This document shows positions 1-15,300 of a stretch of DNA of 64,000 nt, piece by piece. A program made the position numbers and the translations under genes. The notes under the pieces are model-generated. The model was not told the origin of the DNA. It did not search any database and was given only the letters and a program-made list of their open reading frames with translations. Within the stretch, counting starts at the first letter, position 1. The number at the start of each line of letters is the position of its first letter. The stretch is from Patiria pectinifera (lineage: Eukaryota; Echinodermata; Asteroidea; Valvatida; Asterinidae): NCBI GenBank assembly GCA_029964075.1, contig CM057130.1, forward strand, positions 3,658,001 through 3,722,000, in the 5' to 3' direction.

Positions 1-58
1 CAAAGATAATGACAACGACGACAATGATCGTGGGAGTGGTTACAGCCTAACATCTTAC

Positions 59-328
59 CCAAGCGCAGGTAACGTGTGACCTTCCCGCTCTGTACCAAAC
101 TAGCACCAGCTCCAGCGTAGGAGGAGACGCTGATAGTGTACTCCACAGACGGATCCAGAGACATCAGTTCCTGAGAGTTGTCTCCGTCGACTGCAGTAGC
201 GGGTAGATCGTTTGGTAAGTAGCAGACCAGATACTGGTGTGGTGGGTCCACCTCGCCCCAGCCTAGTGTCACGCTGGTACCGTCGGTTCCGCGGCCCAAG
301 AAGTAGAGTCCGTTGGGTTGCGGAGGTT
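59..328 (-). CDS. FN3 domain D46 (type A), last exon in the window
   Basis: 90 codons. PPQPNGLYFLGRGTDGTS, Trp in VTLGWGEVDPP, strand C YLVCYLPND, corner LDPSVEYTISV, close VTRYLRL. Donor GTAAG in phase 1, so the gene goes on below position 1. No stop codon is reached. Confidence 0.88.
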
Positions 329-3300
329 CTGTACGGTGAATTGAAATTTTAAAAAGTGTTTACGGATGCTTTCAAAAAAACTAAGGCAGCCTCTGGTGGC
401 ATTGGATAATAGATTCACAAATGGGGAAAAAAATGGTAGTTTCCACGTTTTGGAGTTTTTGTCATGAAGAACTGTGGAAATAAGTGATGGCTACAGATGA
501 AGATCGAGATGGACTGAATTTCATGAGCTGTAAATTTGTGCGCTAACCCTGAATCAGATGGGAACCAGCTGCAGGCAATGCATATTGCATGACAGTTTGG
601 CTGGTAGGCTGTGTTTTTTTCGCTAAGCAAATAATTTCAGAGCTCAGCATATTTCCACTACAAAATGCCTGAGAAATGTGGGCCATGGGTGTTCTATCAC
701 ATCACAGCAATAGTACAATGCAGAATTCGTAATAGCCCATGTGCTCCAAGCTGCTTATCAGAAAAAAACGCTTAGTAAACCTAAGGTGCTTGGAATCAAA
801 TCAACTGCCACCAGCCATAATCAATGTACAACAAGTGGTTTTGTCTACTTTGTGGCCCATTTTTTGCTAAGCGAGGAATTTATTCTGTGATTACCTCAAG
901 CAAAATTCTAAGCAAATTTAGGTTCTCAGTCAAAACTCAGCTAAAAAAAAACAAAAAACAATCTACGTAAATCACATGTCATTTCAGATGAGTGAAAATT
1001 TTGCCATGCCCAGCAAATTTATAAGCCAACTCAGTCAGGCACGCTGTCAATTCTGTGATGGAGGCCCCTTCAATGGCGAAAAGCATTATGCCAGCTATTG
1101 TTGGGATAATCCGTTACGGGGCAATTAGCTTTGCACAATGCTTTCGCCATTAAAGGCGGACTGTGCATTCAAGTGTAACAGTGATCACGTGTTCGGATTC
1201 TTCTATACTTACTAGTGAACTGGTTCAAGGTGGTGCCGGTGGAACCTACAGGTTGCACTGTGATCTCGTACTCGGTGGCCGGAACCAGACTGTTCCCGAT
1301 CACTATGGAATTGGTGGTATTTGGAACATTCTGGTTAAACACCGGAACGTTGGACTGGGCAAGGCTGGCCAAAATGAAGTAACTGGGGAAATTGCCAGTG
1401 AACTCTCCCCACAGGATACGGATGGAGTTTTCGGTCACCTCGTCCACGTAGACTTGACCTGGATCAAGCAGAGCTGAGAGGAAAGACAAGTACAGTGGGT
1501 TTAGCTTTTGCTGGTCCCAGAGGGCTAGCGTAAGGTTCTAGTTGACTGACTGACTCACTGATTGTCACTTCTTATGTCAAAGAATACAACAAATTTGAAA
1601 AGAAATTTCACCGAGTACGAACTATGGTTGACATTGATTAAATCTTCATCGAACTTTAACTATTTAGGACCCGGGCCCAATTTCTTGGAAAAATACCTGC
1701 TTACTATAGTAGACAATTCTGTGCTGACAGTAAGCGTATTTCACATGCTAGAAAGGAATTTTGGCTTCTGCGCATGCGTACATCCCATAACTAAGGATTC
1801 TGTGCTTACAGGGTTAGCACATCATTTTTCTGCTAGCGCGGTTAGCACAAAACGGTGATCGTGAGCGCGGAATTCTGTGGTTAGCAGAGCCATGATATTG
1901 GGACCAGGTCTTATCGTTATTTATCAATAGCGGCACATTTTACAGCATGCAGTTCAACAAGGGATCGCTCACATTTTGTTATTTCTTGGGCTGGCATAAG
2001 ATGTCTCAAGAATTAACCAAGCTTCTGTCACTGGTCCTGGCTCAAACTTGCTCAACCATTTCCACGATTCATACCAAATTACTACAGAACAAGACTCACG
2101 AGTCGTGATGGTCCGGGTGACCGCCTGGGAGGTAGTCTGGCGCCCTGACATCAGAACGATGGAAATTTCATAGGTGCAGCCGGGCTCAAGACCGGTGATG
2201 ACCACTTGCGGGCAGGCGTCAGGCTGCAGTGTGATTTCTACAGGCTGTGCATTTCCTAAAGGGAAAGAAAAAAGAAGGGAAAAAAAAATGTGTCGGTTGT
2301 TTCTGTCAATGCTTTAAGTGGACTACATGTATACAGGGTGGTGCAAAAAGAAGGAAACCCACTTTTGACAGCAATTTTCACCTACTTGTTGAGCATATTT
2401 CAAAAATTCAATTTAATGGTATTGAAATATTGATCTTTAAACACAAGTGACAAAAAAATGATCGCAAATGCATATTTTGTCTCTGAGATATGGTAGTTTA
2501 AAAGTTTCATGTGCCAAACCTGTTTGTCCACGGACGGCTTTATTCCATCCGCTTGACTGAGCTCCGGAGCTTGGTTTGAAGACAAAACGCACTACACTAG
2601 ACTTACATGCGGACAACAGTGATTTTGGTGACTTGTATTGAAATTAGCATAACAACACTATTCTTGTGATTTTTTTAAAAGATTTTGTTCACCACGTATG
2701 GTTGAAGAGCTATACTTCACTACATTATACAAAAACAGTTCAAATAAGTTAAGAAAGTAGGTTAAAATTCCTGTCAAAAGTGGGTTTCTTTCTTTTTGCA
2801 CCACCTTGTATATAAAGTAAATCAACATTGGTTACATAAACTATGAAATTGAGCAAGATCTCCCTTTCTATTTAAAGAAAACAAAATTGTGTTACCTTTT
2901 CAGAAATACCCCACTCAGTGGAAAGAATACAGAAATTCTGGTTTTGTATAGTATTTTGGGTCAAAAATCCTTAAGTTAATAACTACCAGAGATTGGCAAA
3001 ATATAGGGAAACGGCAGAAGATTAAGATCAAAGACATGGCAAAATGGGCTGAGTTTAAACCGGCTGTTTAGAGCTACGGCTGTGCAATTTGTCAGCAATT
3101 TTCCCCACATAGTTTTAATTATCAAAGACCTAGTCAAAGCCCCAGACGTGAGTTTTCGGATGCAGCCACAGTTTTTACCTGCACCGGCTCCGGATGTAGT
3201 AGGTGTGACTGTGGCTACGAGGTTGTTGTAGGTTCCTGGAAAGGATGGTATCAAGTTGAGAACGACTCCACCCGGAGTCACAATCGGTGTCTGTATAGTT

Positions 3301-6300
3301 GGAGCCACAGGAGCTGGAGAAAGAATGGAAGGAGAATATCGCTGAGCACAGAAACTTACTAAGCTCAAAAAAAAATCTTGCTGAAGGCCAAAAAAAAAAA
3401 AAAATCGGTCTCTGGTCAGACCGAAGTTCCAGAATTGATGCGGCGACGCGGTTGTTTCTTTTTTCTTTTTTTTTTCAAGCTTGAATTGTACAGACAAGGT
3501 GGGTACTATTTTGCTTTTTTGTGTCCTCATTACACATTGGTGTCCTCCATAATTTGCCTTGGTGCCCTTTATCATTTGCCTTGGTGCAATTTCCCCATTC
3601 CTTGGTGCTCCTTGGTACAAAATAGTTGAGGAGGTGCGGCAATAGAGGGCGCTGTTGTAGCTTCCGTGTTAATTTGAAGGGAAAAAAAAGGTTGACGCGC
3701 ATGTTTAAAATCGACGCGCGCGCTGACCAGAGACCGAGGTATTTTTTTTTTTGGCCTAACAAAGACACATCACTAGCCAAAAAACATACTATTCATATTG
3801 CTTGTAACTGACTCCCGCTGATTTTTTTGCTGAAGACATAAATTTGCTAAGTACCATTTTCTGCCTGGCAGCTCTACAAAATTGGGCTCAGCAGCCAATT
3901 TCAGAAATCTTTACGCAATGTCGTAGCTCCGCTTGCGCCGCAATTTATTGTGTTCTTTGCGCAATACTTTGCGCTGCACAACATTTCAGTCATGACACAT
4001 TTCACGAAAGTTTCAAAATGCATAAGTCAACGACTTACGTCACAAACTATGGCGCAACTTGTGCAATCATTTCACCTATTTTACCAGCAGATCGTGATCA
4101 TTGTGGAGTCTGTCACTGCACACCATATGAAGGTTGATACAAGACACTCACAGCTTTGTGTTTGCAGTATGAATTGCTATTTCAGTGGCCCCTACGATTC
4201 CGAAGAAAGCCGGACAAAACCTTTTTTTTAACGGCGGGCTGAGGTGATTCAACGACTGTTGTTGTGATTGAACAAAATCACACACGAACAGCCCTCATAA
4301 AAGCTGTTCAAGATGTTTAGATTATTTCAAGCGTTGGGCAGCTAGGCGAAATGTCGTGAAATCGAAAAATGTTCACTGCGCAGCTGCACGACAGATTTGT
4401 TGAGCAAGTCCTACGCATGGCGTAAGTTACGCACTGTTTCGTTAAATCACCTGCAGGTGCTTCATGAGACATTACATTGACAGATTCCGGGGCTAGATAC
4501 TTACGCAATGTGTACGTGGCAGTAGCGATGAGCTGCCTGTTGACAACGTTGTTCAAAACCTGGTACAATCGGACCACATACTTCTGTCCTGGAGTAAGGT
4601 TACTCAGTTGAACACTCTTGCCTGCGATCAACCCTTGGGTGCCATCAGGCGGAGTGTAAGTCACTTCGTAGTGGTCAAAATTAGCGCCGGTGTTGTGGGC
4701 ATTCCAGGTGACCTGGACGGTGCGATCGTCCAACTTGGAGAACTGGAGAATGTCATCATCTGCAAATGAAACGAGGCGAACGCGGATTATTACCCGAGAA
4801 GAGAATTAGCATCAAGTGGAAATTTCAATCATTTTTAGTAGTCATCAGTGGTGTATCCAAAGGAAGGGTGGCGGGGAGGGGGGCAAGGGGACACCCCCCC
4901 CCCCCAGTTTGCCAACTTTTTGTTTGTTCGTTTTTTGCTTGTTCGGATTTTTTTAAGGAAAGCGCCAGCATCTCACAGCTGCTACAAGTGTAAACCAGGC
5001 CCGTCGCTGGGGGGGGACCCCAGCGGCAAAAACCAAAGCATAAAAATTACTTTTACGCCTATGGTTTTGCTCCAGGTAGCGGGGCCAGGTACCATGGAAA
5101 CACTGGATGGCAACATCCTAAGTAAGTCAACCCAGGGCTGGAGTTTAGGGGCATCTCACAATATCAAACAAAGGGAGTGCCTATTCCAAGAGATTTCTCT
5201 TTTGCGGGCTAAACAAATTTTATGTCAAGCTACAAACAATGGCCGGTATCTGGAGTTGCTTTGTTTATACTTGATGCATAATTTGAGAATCTTTTGCATG
5301 TGAAATTCTGAAACTATTGTAACGAGCACCATACTTGTTCTGATGATCTTTTCGGCAGGTTGGCTTCTGACTCCGTCTCCTACAATCGTGTAGACGCGGA
5401 CGGTGTAGTCGGTCTCCGGGTTCAGTTCGTCGATCATGGACCGGATGTCCGTCCTCGGCAAGGTCTCGTGCAGCTCCTCGGGCTGGGAACCGATGAAGAA
5501 GTACACCTTGTACTCGTCAAAGGCACCGGTTGCCGAGCCCCACTCGAAGGCGATCATGGTCTGGGTGGTGCTGACTTCGGTGATGCTTGGTGGAGCGTTG
5601 GGCTCTGTTGATGAGAAAGAGGAGGAGATGCTTTGAATTGGTCGTTAGTGGATGTTGTGGATATGGAAAGATTGTGAACTCTTGGAAATGTTTTGAATGG
5701 CTTGTGAAGACTGTAGTTGATATGGTCGTGGTTGATGTGTGTGGATTGGGCGCTGTGGATGAGAAGAAATGGTTGAAGTTCATTAGAGGCTATTGGTGAT
5801 GCACCGAATTGGCCCTTTGTGGATGTTATGGTTGCGGTTGATGTGTGGATTGGGCTTTGTTGATGAGATAAAATGGCTGAATCGTATTTGTGAAGGAAAG
5901 TGGTTTTAATGATATGACAAGAACACAGTAAAACAACTTGCGGATAAAATAGTGGATGCTGTTGAGAATCCACAGGGTACCAATATCATGATATGCCAAG
6001 CACAAAATTAACTTGGTTAGCTCATGAAATATTTGCTAAGCAAAAACTGGTTACCGGCCGAAACGTCATACGATTGCAACTGCCTGTGACTGGTTCTCAG
6101 CTGACTTTAGCTTATCACATAAATTTGCTCATTAGCTTCATAAAATAGTTATGAGGGAGCTGTATAGACATCATGTTGGGAGTTAATGTGTATCCAAGGT
6201 TAAGCCCGACCCATATCTTTCCAATTTTAACGGTTCACCGGATCATCGGACGTACAGATTGGAGAGATGTGCGCTAAAATATCAGACCACTCTGGCCGTA

Positions 6301-9300
6301 CACTGGCCAGCACTCCGATTTCACCGTTCCGATATTCATGTTAACATATCAGATTTATGATGCAAGTCACATGATTCAAAATTAACGGCTGCCATTTTGT
6401 CATCGTGCGACTGGTCATCGTGTGATTGATTATCAAGTGACCGATTATAGAACGAAAATCGGGCACGTGTGTGGGTGACATTGCAGTCCCTGCAACAGTG
6501 GGAAAAAAAACAGGTGATCTGGTGATCCTGTGAACCGATACAATCGGAATGGTGTGCGGCAGGATTTACCGACATAAGTTTGTCGCTACAATTCAATAAT
6601 TACTGTTTTTACAAATTTAATTTTTAGATTGAAGTGAAGGCACTAAAGCTGCTTCACCGAATAGGATATTTCTATTGATTGTACCAGAACGTGATGTTGC
6701 ACAGCTCCAAATTATGGGCGAGATATTAACTTACTGGTATACTGTTGGACCTCGGTGATCGGTAAGTTACTGCCGATAATCTGAAGCCTAATCCTGTACA
6801 ACGTTCCGGGGGTCAGGTTCATGATGACGGTCGTGGTGGCGCCCCCTACAGGTATCTGCTGACTTTGTAGCTGTCCGCCATTCACTGGGACCGCTCTTAC
6901 GTAGTAGATGCTTCCCGAGGGGCTGGCTCCCCACGTGATGGTGATATTGGTGGTCGTGCAGTCGTCAATGGTGATTTCGCCTGGCGGTGCAGTGGCTATG
7001 ATAGACAATAATAATAATAACGGCAATTTATAACGCGCCGGTATCCGCCATAAATGACGCTCATGGTGCAATACAAAAATCAAATCAAATCAGAAATAAC
7101 AAAGCAATTAAATTGAACTCAACAAGAATATTCTGAGTGATCTGAAACAAATAGGTCTTTTACAGGGCCACTTTAAATTCAGAAAGCGATGAGATATTGC
7201 GAATGGCGAGGGGTAGTTTGTTCCATAGATGAGGACCTGCGTAAGAAAAGGATCGATCACCCCAAGGAAATAATTTTCCTGTTTTCAAGACAATATTTGG
7301 CAAGGATTTAGTTGGATTGAGTTCAGGAGATAACACAGAAGGTATACACAGATGCGTCAGAAGATGTGATTCATCCAACAAATGAAAGGATTCCTCCATG
7401 GTTACAGAAACTTTCTCGAGAGAATAAACTCTAAACTTTTTGGTGGAACTACAAAAATTCCAATTTGCCAATTTATCTCGGGTTATGATATTCCCACAAT
7501 CTTTTTCACAACCCATTCAGTAAAAAAAAATTGGAGAAAAAAACCCCAGGAAACTGCAAGTTGTGTTTTAAAAATAATACAGGAAAGTTGCTGGCTTGAA
7601 GGGGAAAAAAATTCTGTTTGGTAAAAATCAAATTACTGATGATTATAAAGATTGTTCAACAATGTTATTTGGTAAAACAAAATGAAAGACTACTGCTCAA
7701 ATGCAATCATTATTGAATGGTTTCTGTTGGGGTAACTGATGGGGAAAAATCCTTTTAAATGTCCGTTTCGATAAAAATCCCATCAGGGTATCCTAAACGT
7801 GAGCTTGATGCTTCGTTTTACAATGTTATCAATTATTTGCAAAGTGGATCAGGGCCATTTCTGAAATCTTGGCAGTGCCTACAGCTTCGGCTTCTACAAC
7901 TGGTCAAAGCCAACGTCCAAAACGAAGCAGCGATTTGAGAACAGGCATCATAAAAGCCTGATCTAACCGTACCTGTGAATGCTGACAGCGTCCGCGGTTC
8001 GCTCCTCCGAATTCCGCTCACTGTGACCACAGAAATAGTATACTCCGTGGCTGGATCCAGACCTGTCAGACTGGCATCGTATTGTGTGGCCTGAGTCAGG
8101 GTACCATCCAGGGGACTGTGGGTGACTTCAATGTTGTCATATATCGTCCCCTCCGGCGGGCACCATGAGAAGTCCAACTGATGGGCAGTGCTCAGGTCCA
8201 ACGTGATGTCGCAGGTTGGTAAGGGTACTAAGACAAAGAGCCCCCAGTAAAAAAAATCAACATTGTCAGGAATGGCAGAGACATCATAGACAGATCCGGT
8301 AAGCCCTGCCAACAGGTCTCTCTCAAAGGCGGCCATCTCTGTAGGAGAACTGCAACTGCGTATTTTACGCAATCAAGCACGCATTGAGCAGTGTTGAAAA
8401 TGTTCCAAACAAGCCTGCTTGTTGCTCGAACTGTGTTCGAAATACGACGCAGCCGACGCGCGTTATGCAAGTTGACGCTCAAAATGCCGATGCACGTGGC
8501 TGGTCTGTAGGAAATGACGTCATTTGAGAGAGACCTATGAGGTCTGACCAATCACCAACGAAGTCAAGGCACTTGTGGTAAAACACAAGTCCATCACAGG
8601 TAAATTTCAAGTCAGATCAGAGTTGAAGGTTTACATGTGTTCACAGCATTTTCAAAGCAGCCTCCAACTTTCCAATATCAATATCATCTTCGAAATCCCC
8701 CTCTAAAACAAAGTTAAACATGCCCAGAAAGGTAATCCAATTTTTTTTCAAAACTTGAGTGGAACAAAAATTCTCAGGCGCTAGCACATAGTTCACAGTG
8801 ATGCATCAGGGCAGTTTCTCAAGCAACGGTAACATCACAAAAAACACCCCCAAAAATGACAGAAAATGTGCAATGCTTTTATATCGGAAAACAATGGAAG
8901 TCCACAAGACTGTGTCCATTTCCCTTTCCTTGAGAGTTCAGATGAGGAAGGCACCGAATCAGGGATGACATTTTCAATTTCAGCAAGGTCTGAAAACTGG
9001 ACAAAAGGTCTGAAAGATTTCATTCCATATTCAGAAAGATTAAAAGTCTGAAAAACTGTCACGCCTGTCAACGAAAGAGTTTTAAGAGAGGCTACAGCTT
9101 GACCGGTTTTCAAAGTGCAAATCGTTTTAAATACTCTCTTTCACAGAGTCAGATAAAAGGGAACATTTCAATCTATTGATACTTGATTTTTTTTTTTTTT
9201 TTACCAAGAGTAGATGACTTTTTGTTGTTGTTGCAATTATTCACCTGTGTTGGTAGTGAGCGTCGACACTTGAGGACCGTTGTAGAACAGGTCGATCGTG

Positions 9301-12300
9301 ATTTCAGCTCCAGGCATGAGATCAGAGACTCTTCCAGAGTCAAGTCCGTTGGTGGGCATTCCAGGAGTGGGGGTTGCGGTCAAGGAGTAAGAGGAAGAGC
9401 TTGCGCCAGGTCTAGCAACCCAGGCCACGTCCACCGACGTCGTGTCAACGTTGGTCACGTACAGTATCTCTTGGCCAGTTGCCACTGTTGGTTCAAGAGG
9501 TGACAACAATAATATTCACTGAGTTGGAAACAGGAGACGGCGAGCTTGAATGCTACTCTAAGGCAATGATAGTTGTTCAACCAAAATGGATAGGTAACCA
9601 GTACGAGGTCAATAAAAAAAGGAAAATGAAAGAACCAAAAATTGAAAAGAGCTTGAAAATGAAAGAGGCCGTAAATGTTAATATAATGGAGAAAGAGAAT
9701 TCAAAACTGAAAACAGAGCCTGAAAAAGTGACGCTGCACAAAACGATTGCAATACACCGTAAATACTAGCATCCTGGCACCACAAAAGATTATGTCAACA
9801 CCGAACGTACAATCAATTAATATACCGCGCAAACTAGCATGGCGATCACGATGGTGCAGCGCATGCGCAGTGACCCTAGACTCGCACGCTCGTAATTATA
9901 ACCGATTTGCTTTACACATGATTTGCTGTACACATGTGAATGTTGTGTGTCCATGCAAAAAAGTTTTAATCAAGCGCACTTTATAGGAGTCTAGCACACT
10001 GACAACACATAGCACTTAACAAATTTTCTAAGCAGCTCGAAAGAGACAAAGAATGCGCTATGGTTTTTCCTATTGGCCGAGCGACAACATGTAAGCTGTA
10101 GCCCCCATTTTGCTCTTTAATAAATTCTCGTATTGCCTGCTTACACGCAATATACTGATTTATAATTCTGCCTTCAAAGGGATAGCATACCAAGATTTTT
10201 TTGTTTTTAAAAACATAAAAAGACGGCATGTTAGCTACAGCAAGGAAAACTGCTTACTTTAAATTTTGAACACAATTCACTTTCCACAAAATGTTGCCAC
10301 GAACATTTAGCGAGGTCAAATCGCTGAACATTTGCATGAAGTACGAGGCAATCTTTACCTGTAGTCGTGGTCAGCTGCCTGCTGGCACTCCTCGTCTCGT
10401 CGTAAACGGCCCACAGTCTGACTCGGTAGGCGGTACCGGACGTCAGGCCTGTCACCACGTATTCCCTGGCGTCCCGGGGTAGGTTCACCTCCTCCAGGCT
10501 GATGTAAGGGTTAACGTCCAGACCAAAGCTCAGCTTAAAGCCGTTGTACAGTCCGGTGGCCGGCGGATCCCAGGTGACTTTGAATGTGGTGGTGGTCTCT
10601 TCCGCGACCGCAGCATTCTGAACTGTCGCAGGATCTGGGTGTTACAAGAAAAATACCAACAAAAATGCGACCAAATTATCAAAGCTAAGTTAAGATACAT
10701 TTTTGATTGACTTCTTCTTTTTTTGCTCCAAATCTATACAACACAAGAGCTTAATTAAGTCAGATGTTTGATACATTGTTAAAAGGCATATATATACACC
10801 CAGAAACATCTTATGAAGAAAACTGACCAATATTACATATAATGAAATATGTGTAGACAATTTACTGGCAGACAAAAAAGATTGCCTTGTGACTGCATTG
10901 TGACTGCCTTGTGATTGCCTTGTGATTGCCTTGTGATTGCCTTGTGATGGCCTTGTGATTGACTTGTGATTGTCTTGTGCTGCCTTGTGATTAACTTGTG
11001 ATGCCTTGTGACTGACTTGTGATTGCCTTGTGATTGCCTTGTGATTGCCTTGTGATTGCCATGTGTCTGCCTTGAGATTGCCTTGTGATTGCCTTGTGAT
11101 GGCCTTGTGACTGCCTTGTGATTAACTTGTGATTGCCTTGTGATGCCTTGTGACTGCCTTGTCATTGCCTTGTCATTGCCTTGTGACTGCCTTGTGATTG
11201 ACTTGTATTGGTCTTGTGATTGCATACAACTCTGAAATTCAAATTCTTCAGAGGACTTACTGGTTCGTTTGATGACAGAATTCAGGAAGGTCTCTGTGCT
11301 GCCTTGGACTTGGTACAGCTTGATACGATACAAGGTACCGGGCACTAAACCAGCAATCGTATGCGTCCGATCGTTTTGCACGGGTACCACTTGCATCCCT
11401 GTCATGGTCTGTCCCTCTGGGGCCCAGGTCAGACGGTAACCAGTAATGCTGCCGGAAACCGGTAACCAGCTAACGTAGATGTACTCTGAGTTGGCGATCA
11501 CGTCATCGAATCTCGCAGTTGCTGGAAAAAAAAAAAAAAAAAAAACATGAGAGAAAAAATAAACTGGAATGTGTACAACAGCATTAATAATGTAAAGAGA
11601 TTTTTAGAATAAGTGGTTATTAATTCTCACTGAAATTGAAATTGCGTTCCCTGTGCTCTTCAAGAAATTCAATTATCCCCTTTTTTTGGACATCTGCAAA
11701 CCTCTGAAATAAAGATGGTTTTGTTTTCAGGTTCAAACAGATCTGCTTTGCAAGCAGACTGACTCCCGGTCTGTACATTATCGCTACTGACTGCAGGGCA
11801 GGAACCAGCCTTCCCCGCGAGAATGGAATTACTGTCTGGCAGCCAATAATTCAAAATTGCAAAGTAACAATTGAACAACTAAACCAGGGGGCCATTTTTT
11901 TTTTTTCAGAGAAGGTCTCATTCAAATGTGAAGAACTTTTGTACAGCTAGAAAATAAACCTTATACAATGCAGCAATCTTGGAGGGCCTCTTTTGATATG
12001 TTAATTTGGTAACAATGAACGCACAAAAGGTTCACTCCTGCAAATCCCACCAAAACAATGGCATTGCCCTCTAGGTAATAATTCAATAACTAAACAAGGG
12101 TCAATTTTTTTGGTCAATGTCTCATTCAAAAGTGAGTAACTTTTGCTAGAAAAATAGTGATTTTGGAAAAGGAATCTAGTTTGACTTAATGACAGATTAA
12201 CAGGCTGATCCGCTCCCTGAGATCTAGTGGCAAACATCTTCCGAAACTGGCCACAACATCAACATCATATGGTGATAGAGAATTCTCTGCAGCTGCTCTC

Positions 12301-15300
12301 AAACTTTGGAATGAGCTTGCATTGTCTATTAGATGTGCCAAGTCGGTAGATGATTTTAAGAAATTATTTAAGACTCATCTTTTTAACTGTAATTGGACAC
12401 AAGTCTGCATTTTATTCATGTTTAGTTTTCATTTCAAGTGCTACATGTATTTTTTTTTTGTCCATGCATTTACTGTAAATCACAGTGATTGGGGCTTTTA
12501 ACGTAAAACTGAAGTTTTTACAGTATTTTAATGGTATTTCATCGATGTGCGATACTGCCGTATTTTAAAAGATTACAGTAATTTACAGTTTTTTTTAATG
12601 ATAAATTATTCTGACAACAGCTGGCCCGGCCTAACTTTTTAACCAAGTTGGGTGAAAATTTGGATTAATTTTGGTTTCTTGTTCTATTGTTAAGCACTTT
12701 GAGGAATCTTCCATTCATACTGCGATATATTAACGCTGTTTTATTATTATTATTATTATTAGGCTAATTATTTTTCGGCATAAAAGTCCAAAATGGCAGA
12801 ATTTTTTTTTTTTTTCCCCACTTAAACCTCCGACTAAGAAAGTCTAGTATTCTCAATTCACTTCAATTCTCCATTTTCCAACTTTTGTTTGATCAATATC
12901 TTACCTGTATTCCCAGAGGCAGTAGATGGGTTGCTGACCGTTGCCATGGGGCCTGTTCCACTCACGGATCGGACGGACACAGTGTACGCCGTGTTTGCTG
13001 ACAAACCGTCAACAATAAAATCCTGACAAAACATAAAAATCAGACAAAGTGAACAAGAACACACATTGGAGGTTTGAGTGAATCATAAGGAACAGGGGAA
13101 AAAAGAATTCCGTTTTTTTTCCACAAGGGCATTTCGGCCATGGACAACAAAGACTTACAAATTATCGAACTTACCTTCACAAGCAAACCTCGCATTTGTT
13201 TTCAATTCAATTCAACATTTATTTCAAAATCATACAAACACTAATAATTACATGAAGTAAAAAAGCAGTTGGAGGCAAATACATAAAAAGCCGAAGCTTG
13301 TAAAGGGAATGCATTTAAAGTTAAATAAACAAAATATGATAGTAAATAATTCTAACATATACAATGAGAGTAAATAGCCAAACATGAACACTGCCTTGCA
13401 TATGGACTGATGACTTGAAGGGTGGGGATAAAAAAAAAAGGCATACGGACGGATTTTTATTTTTTAGATTTCTCCAGGGCTTTGAAGGAAAAAAGGAAAA
13501 AGCAAGCACTTTCAAATAATTTTTTTTCAGTCTGTAAAAATGCCAGGATTTCCAGTGAGGGTTCGCTTACCTGCACATTAGCTGGTACTGTTCTTTTATC
13601 GGTTTCCACGCCATTGGGAGCAGTGACGCTAACCCGGTAGGACTGCAGCTCAAACGGAGCAGGCTGCCATGTGACATGGAGACTGGCTTGGGTGGTATCG
13701 CTGGAAATGATCGTAACTGGGCCTGGCGACTCCGGTTCTAGAAAGCAGACAAGGGCAGATGTGTCATCATTGTCTACTTCTAGCATTCAAACTCATTAAA
13801 TGTTATCCATAAATAGTTCAGACGGTTGACCCATTCCTATTGGTCGAGAGCCCGTCACGTGGCTGGTTAAAAATGGTTGATAAAAACCATCTGGCTGGTC
13901 TTAGACACTTTTCCAGTGTCGCATGAAATTTGGACGCCTCTGAAATCCGCTGCCTTTTAGTTACCGTTTTGTTGGTTGAACGTTCACAATGCTCACGTCG
14001 ACATCCGCAATTCTATCAGTGAGTCAGTATTTCACAGTCCTAAATTTACACTAGTTACGCAGCCACAGCTGCATTTTGCACCACATTGCGTAGTATGCGC
14101 GACGCGTGCGCCAATCTCCATATAAGGAGTTGTTTACGACACGGACGTGCCATAATATAACTGGAAGTGAAAGGGTTGAACAAAATTGTTCGAAATTTAT
14201 AATTTGTGACTTGTTTTGTCTATTGGACTGAAAAGTTTGGATTTATTTTACCGAAAAGGTATTTATGAATGGGAATAAATTTATGCTTGTCCTGTATTAA
14301 ACACTATGTTTAAGACTGGTTGGAGTCTGGATGCTGATCCAGACTGCAACCTGTCTAAAACAAAGTGTTTAAAACCGGACAAGCACATATTCATTCCCTT
14401 ACTAAGTCACCTTTCCATAAATAACTTTTGTCCTTTTTTTGTGTCCATTTCGTAGTTAAGCCTATCATGATGTAACGACTACATTACGCAACAGACACAA
14501 GGTGGACAGAAAATGTGCTTCTTCAAGAATGTAGTTCACAATGTCAAAATATTATAGGATTTTTTCAATCTTTTTTTATAATGATAAATTAAAAAAGAAA
14601 GAAAAAGGTTTTCACGTCGGAAAGCGCCTGATTTTAGCATGGGCTTTCACAAATGTGCTTCAGGCTAAAAAAAAAACAGGAGTACAAAATCCTCGAATAC
14701 GGACATAGAATTGCAATTTGCTTTAGATGAACGGCCATTATAAGAACTTACTTGTTCGTTGCACGACACGTCGTTCCTCCGGTCCCGGTTCCGTGTCCAC
14801 CACAATACTGTATTGCCTTCCAGGAACCAGACCGGTCAGTCTGACTCGGACAGAGGTAGAAACCCCAGCGGGTACCGAGGTAGCAAAGACCTTGTCGCCG
14901 TTAGAGTTGACGGTAGAGACTCGGAAGCTCACGTCTTGGCCCGGAGTTGCATCCCAAAGGAGCTCCAGGGATGTGGTCTGGACATCGCTGACCAGGATGT
15001 CACTTGAAGGAATGGGATCTGGGAAAATGAGACCAATCAAATACACTGTGTCTTGGGTTCCATTCAACTTCAAGCAAGCTGGAACGTCAAGGAACTTGAC
15101 ATTATGACACATCTGGACATCTTGTAACATCTTATGACATATTGTGAGGTCTTATGACATCTTGCGACATCTTATGACATCTTGTAACGTCTTATGGCAT
15201 CTTGTGACGTCTTATGACATCTTGCCACGTCTTATGACATCTTGTAACGTCTTATGACATCTTGTGAAGTCTTATGATATCTCGCGACATCTTATGCCAT

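Noticed and set aside
2976-3620. 214-codon minus-strand frame as one exon
   Set aside because: Only the 3,179-3,313 part has FN3 character and splice sites; the rest is an A/T-run MITE and intron.
4317-4504. Extension of D43 beyond its donor
   Set aside because: The frame runs on past GTAAGT, but the added residues do not fit FN3 and the domain is complete at 4,505.
5554-5973. 139-codon minus-strand frame, Ser/Thr/His/Pro-rich
   Set aside because: Overlaps the duplicated acceptor region of D42 in another frame, with no FN3 or other domain.
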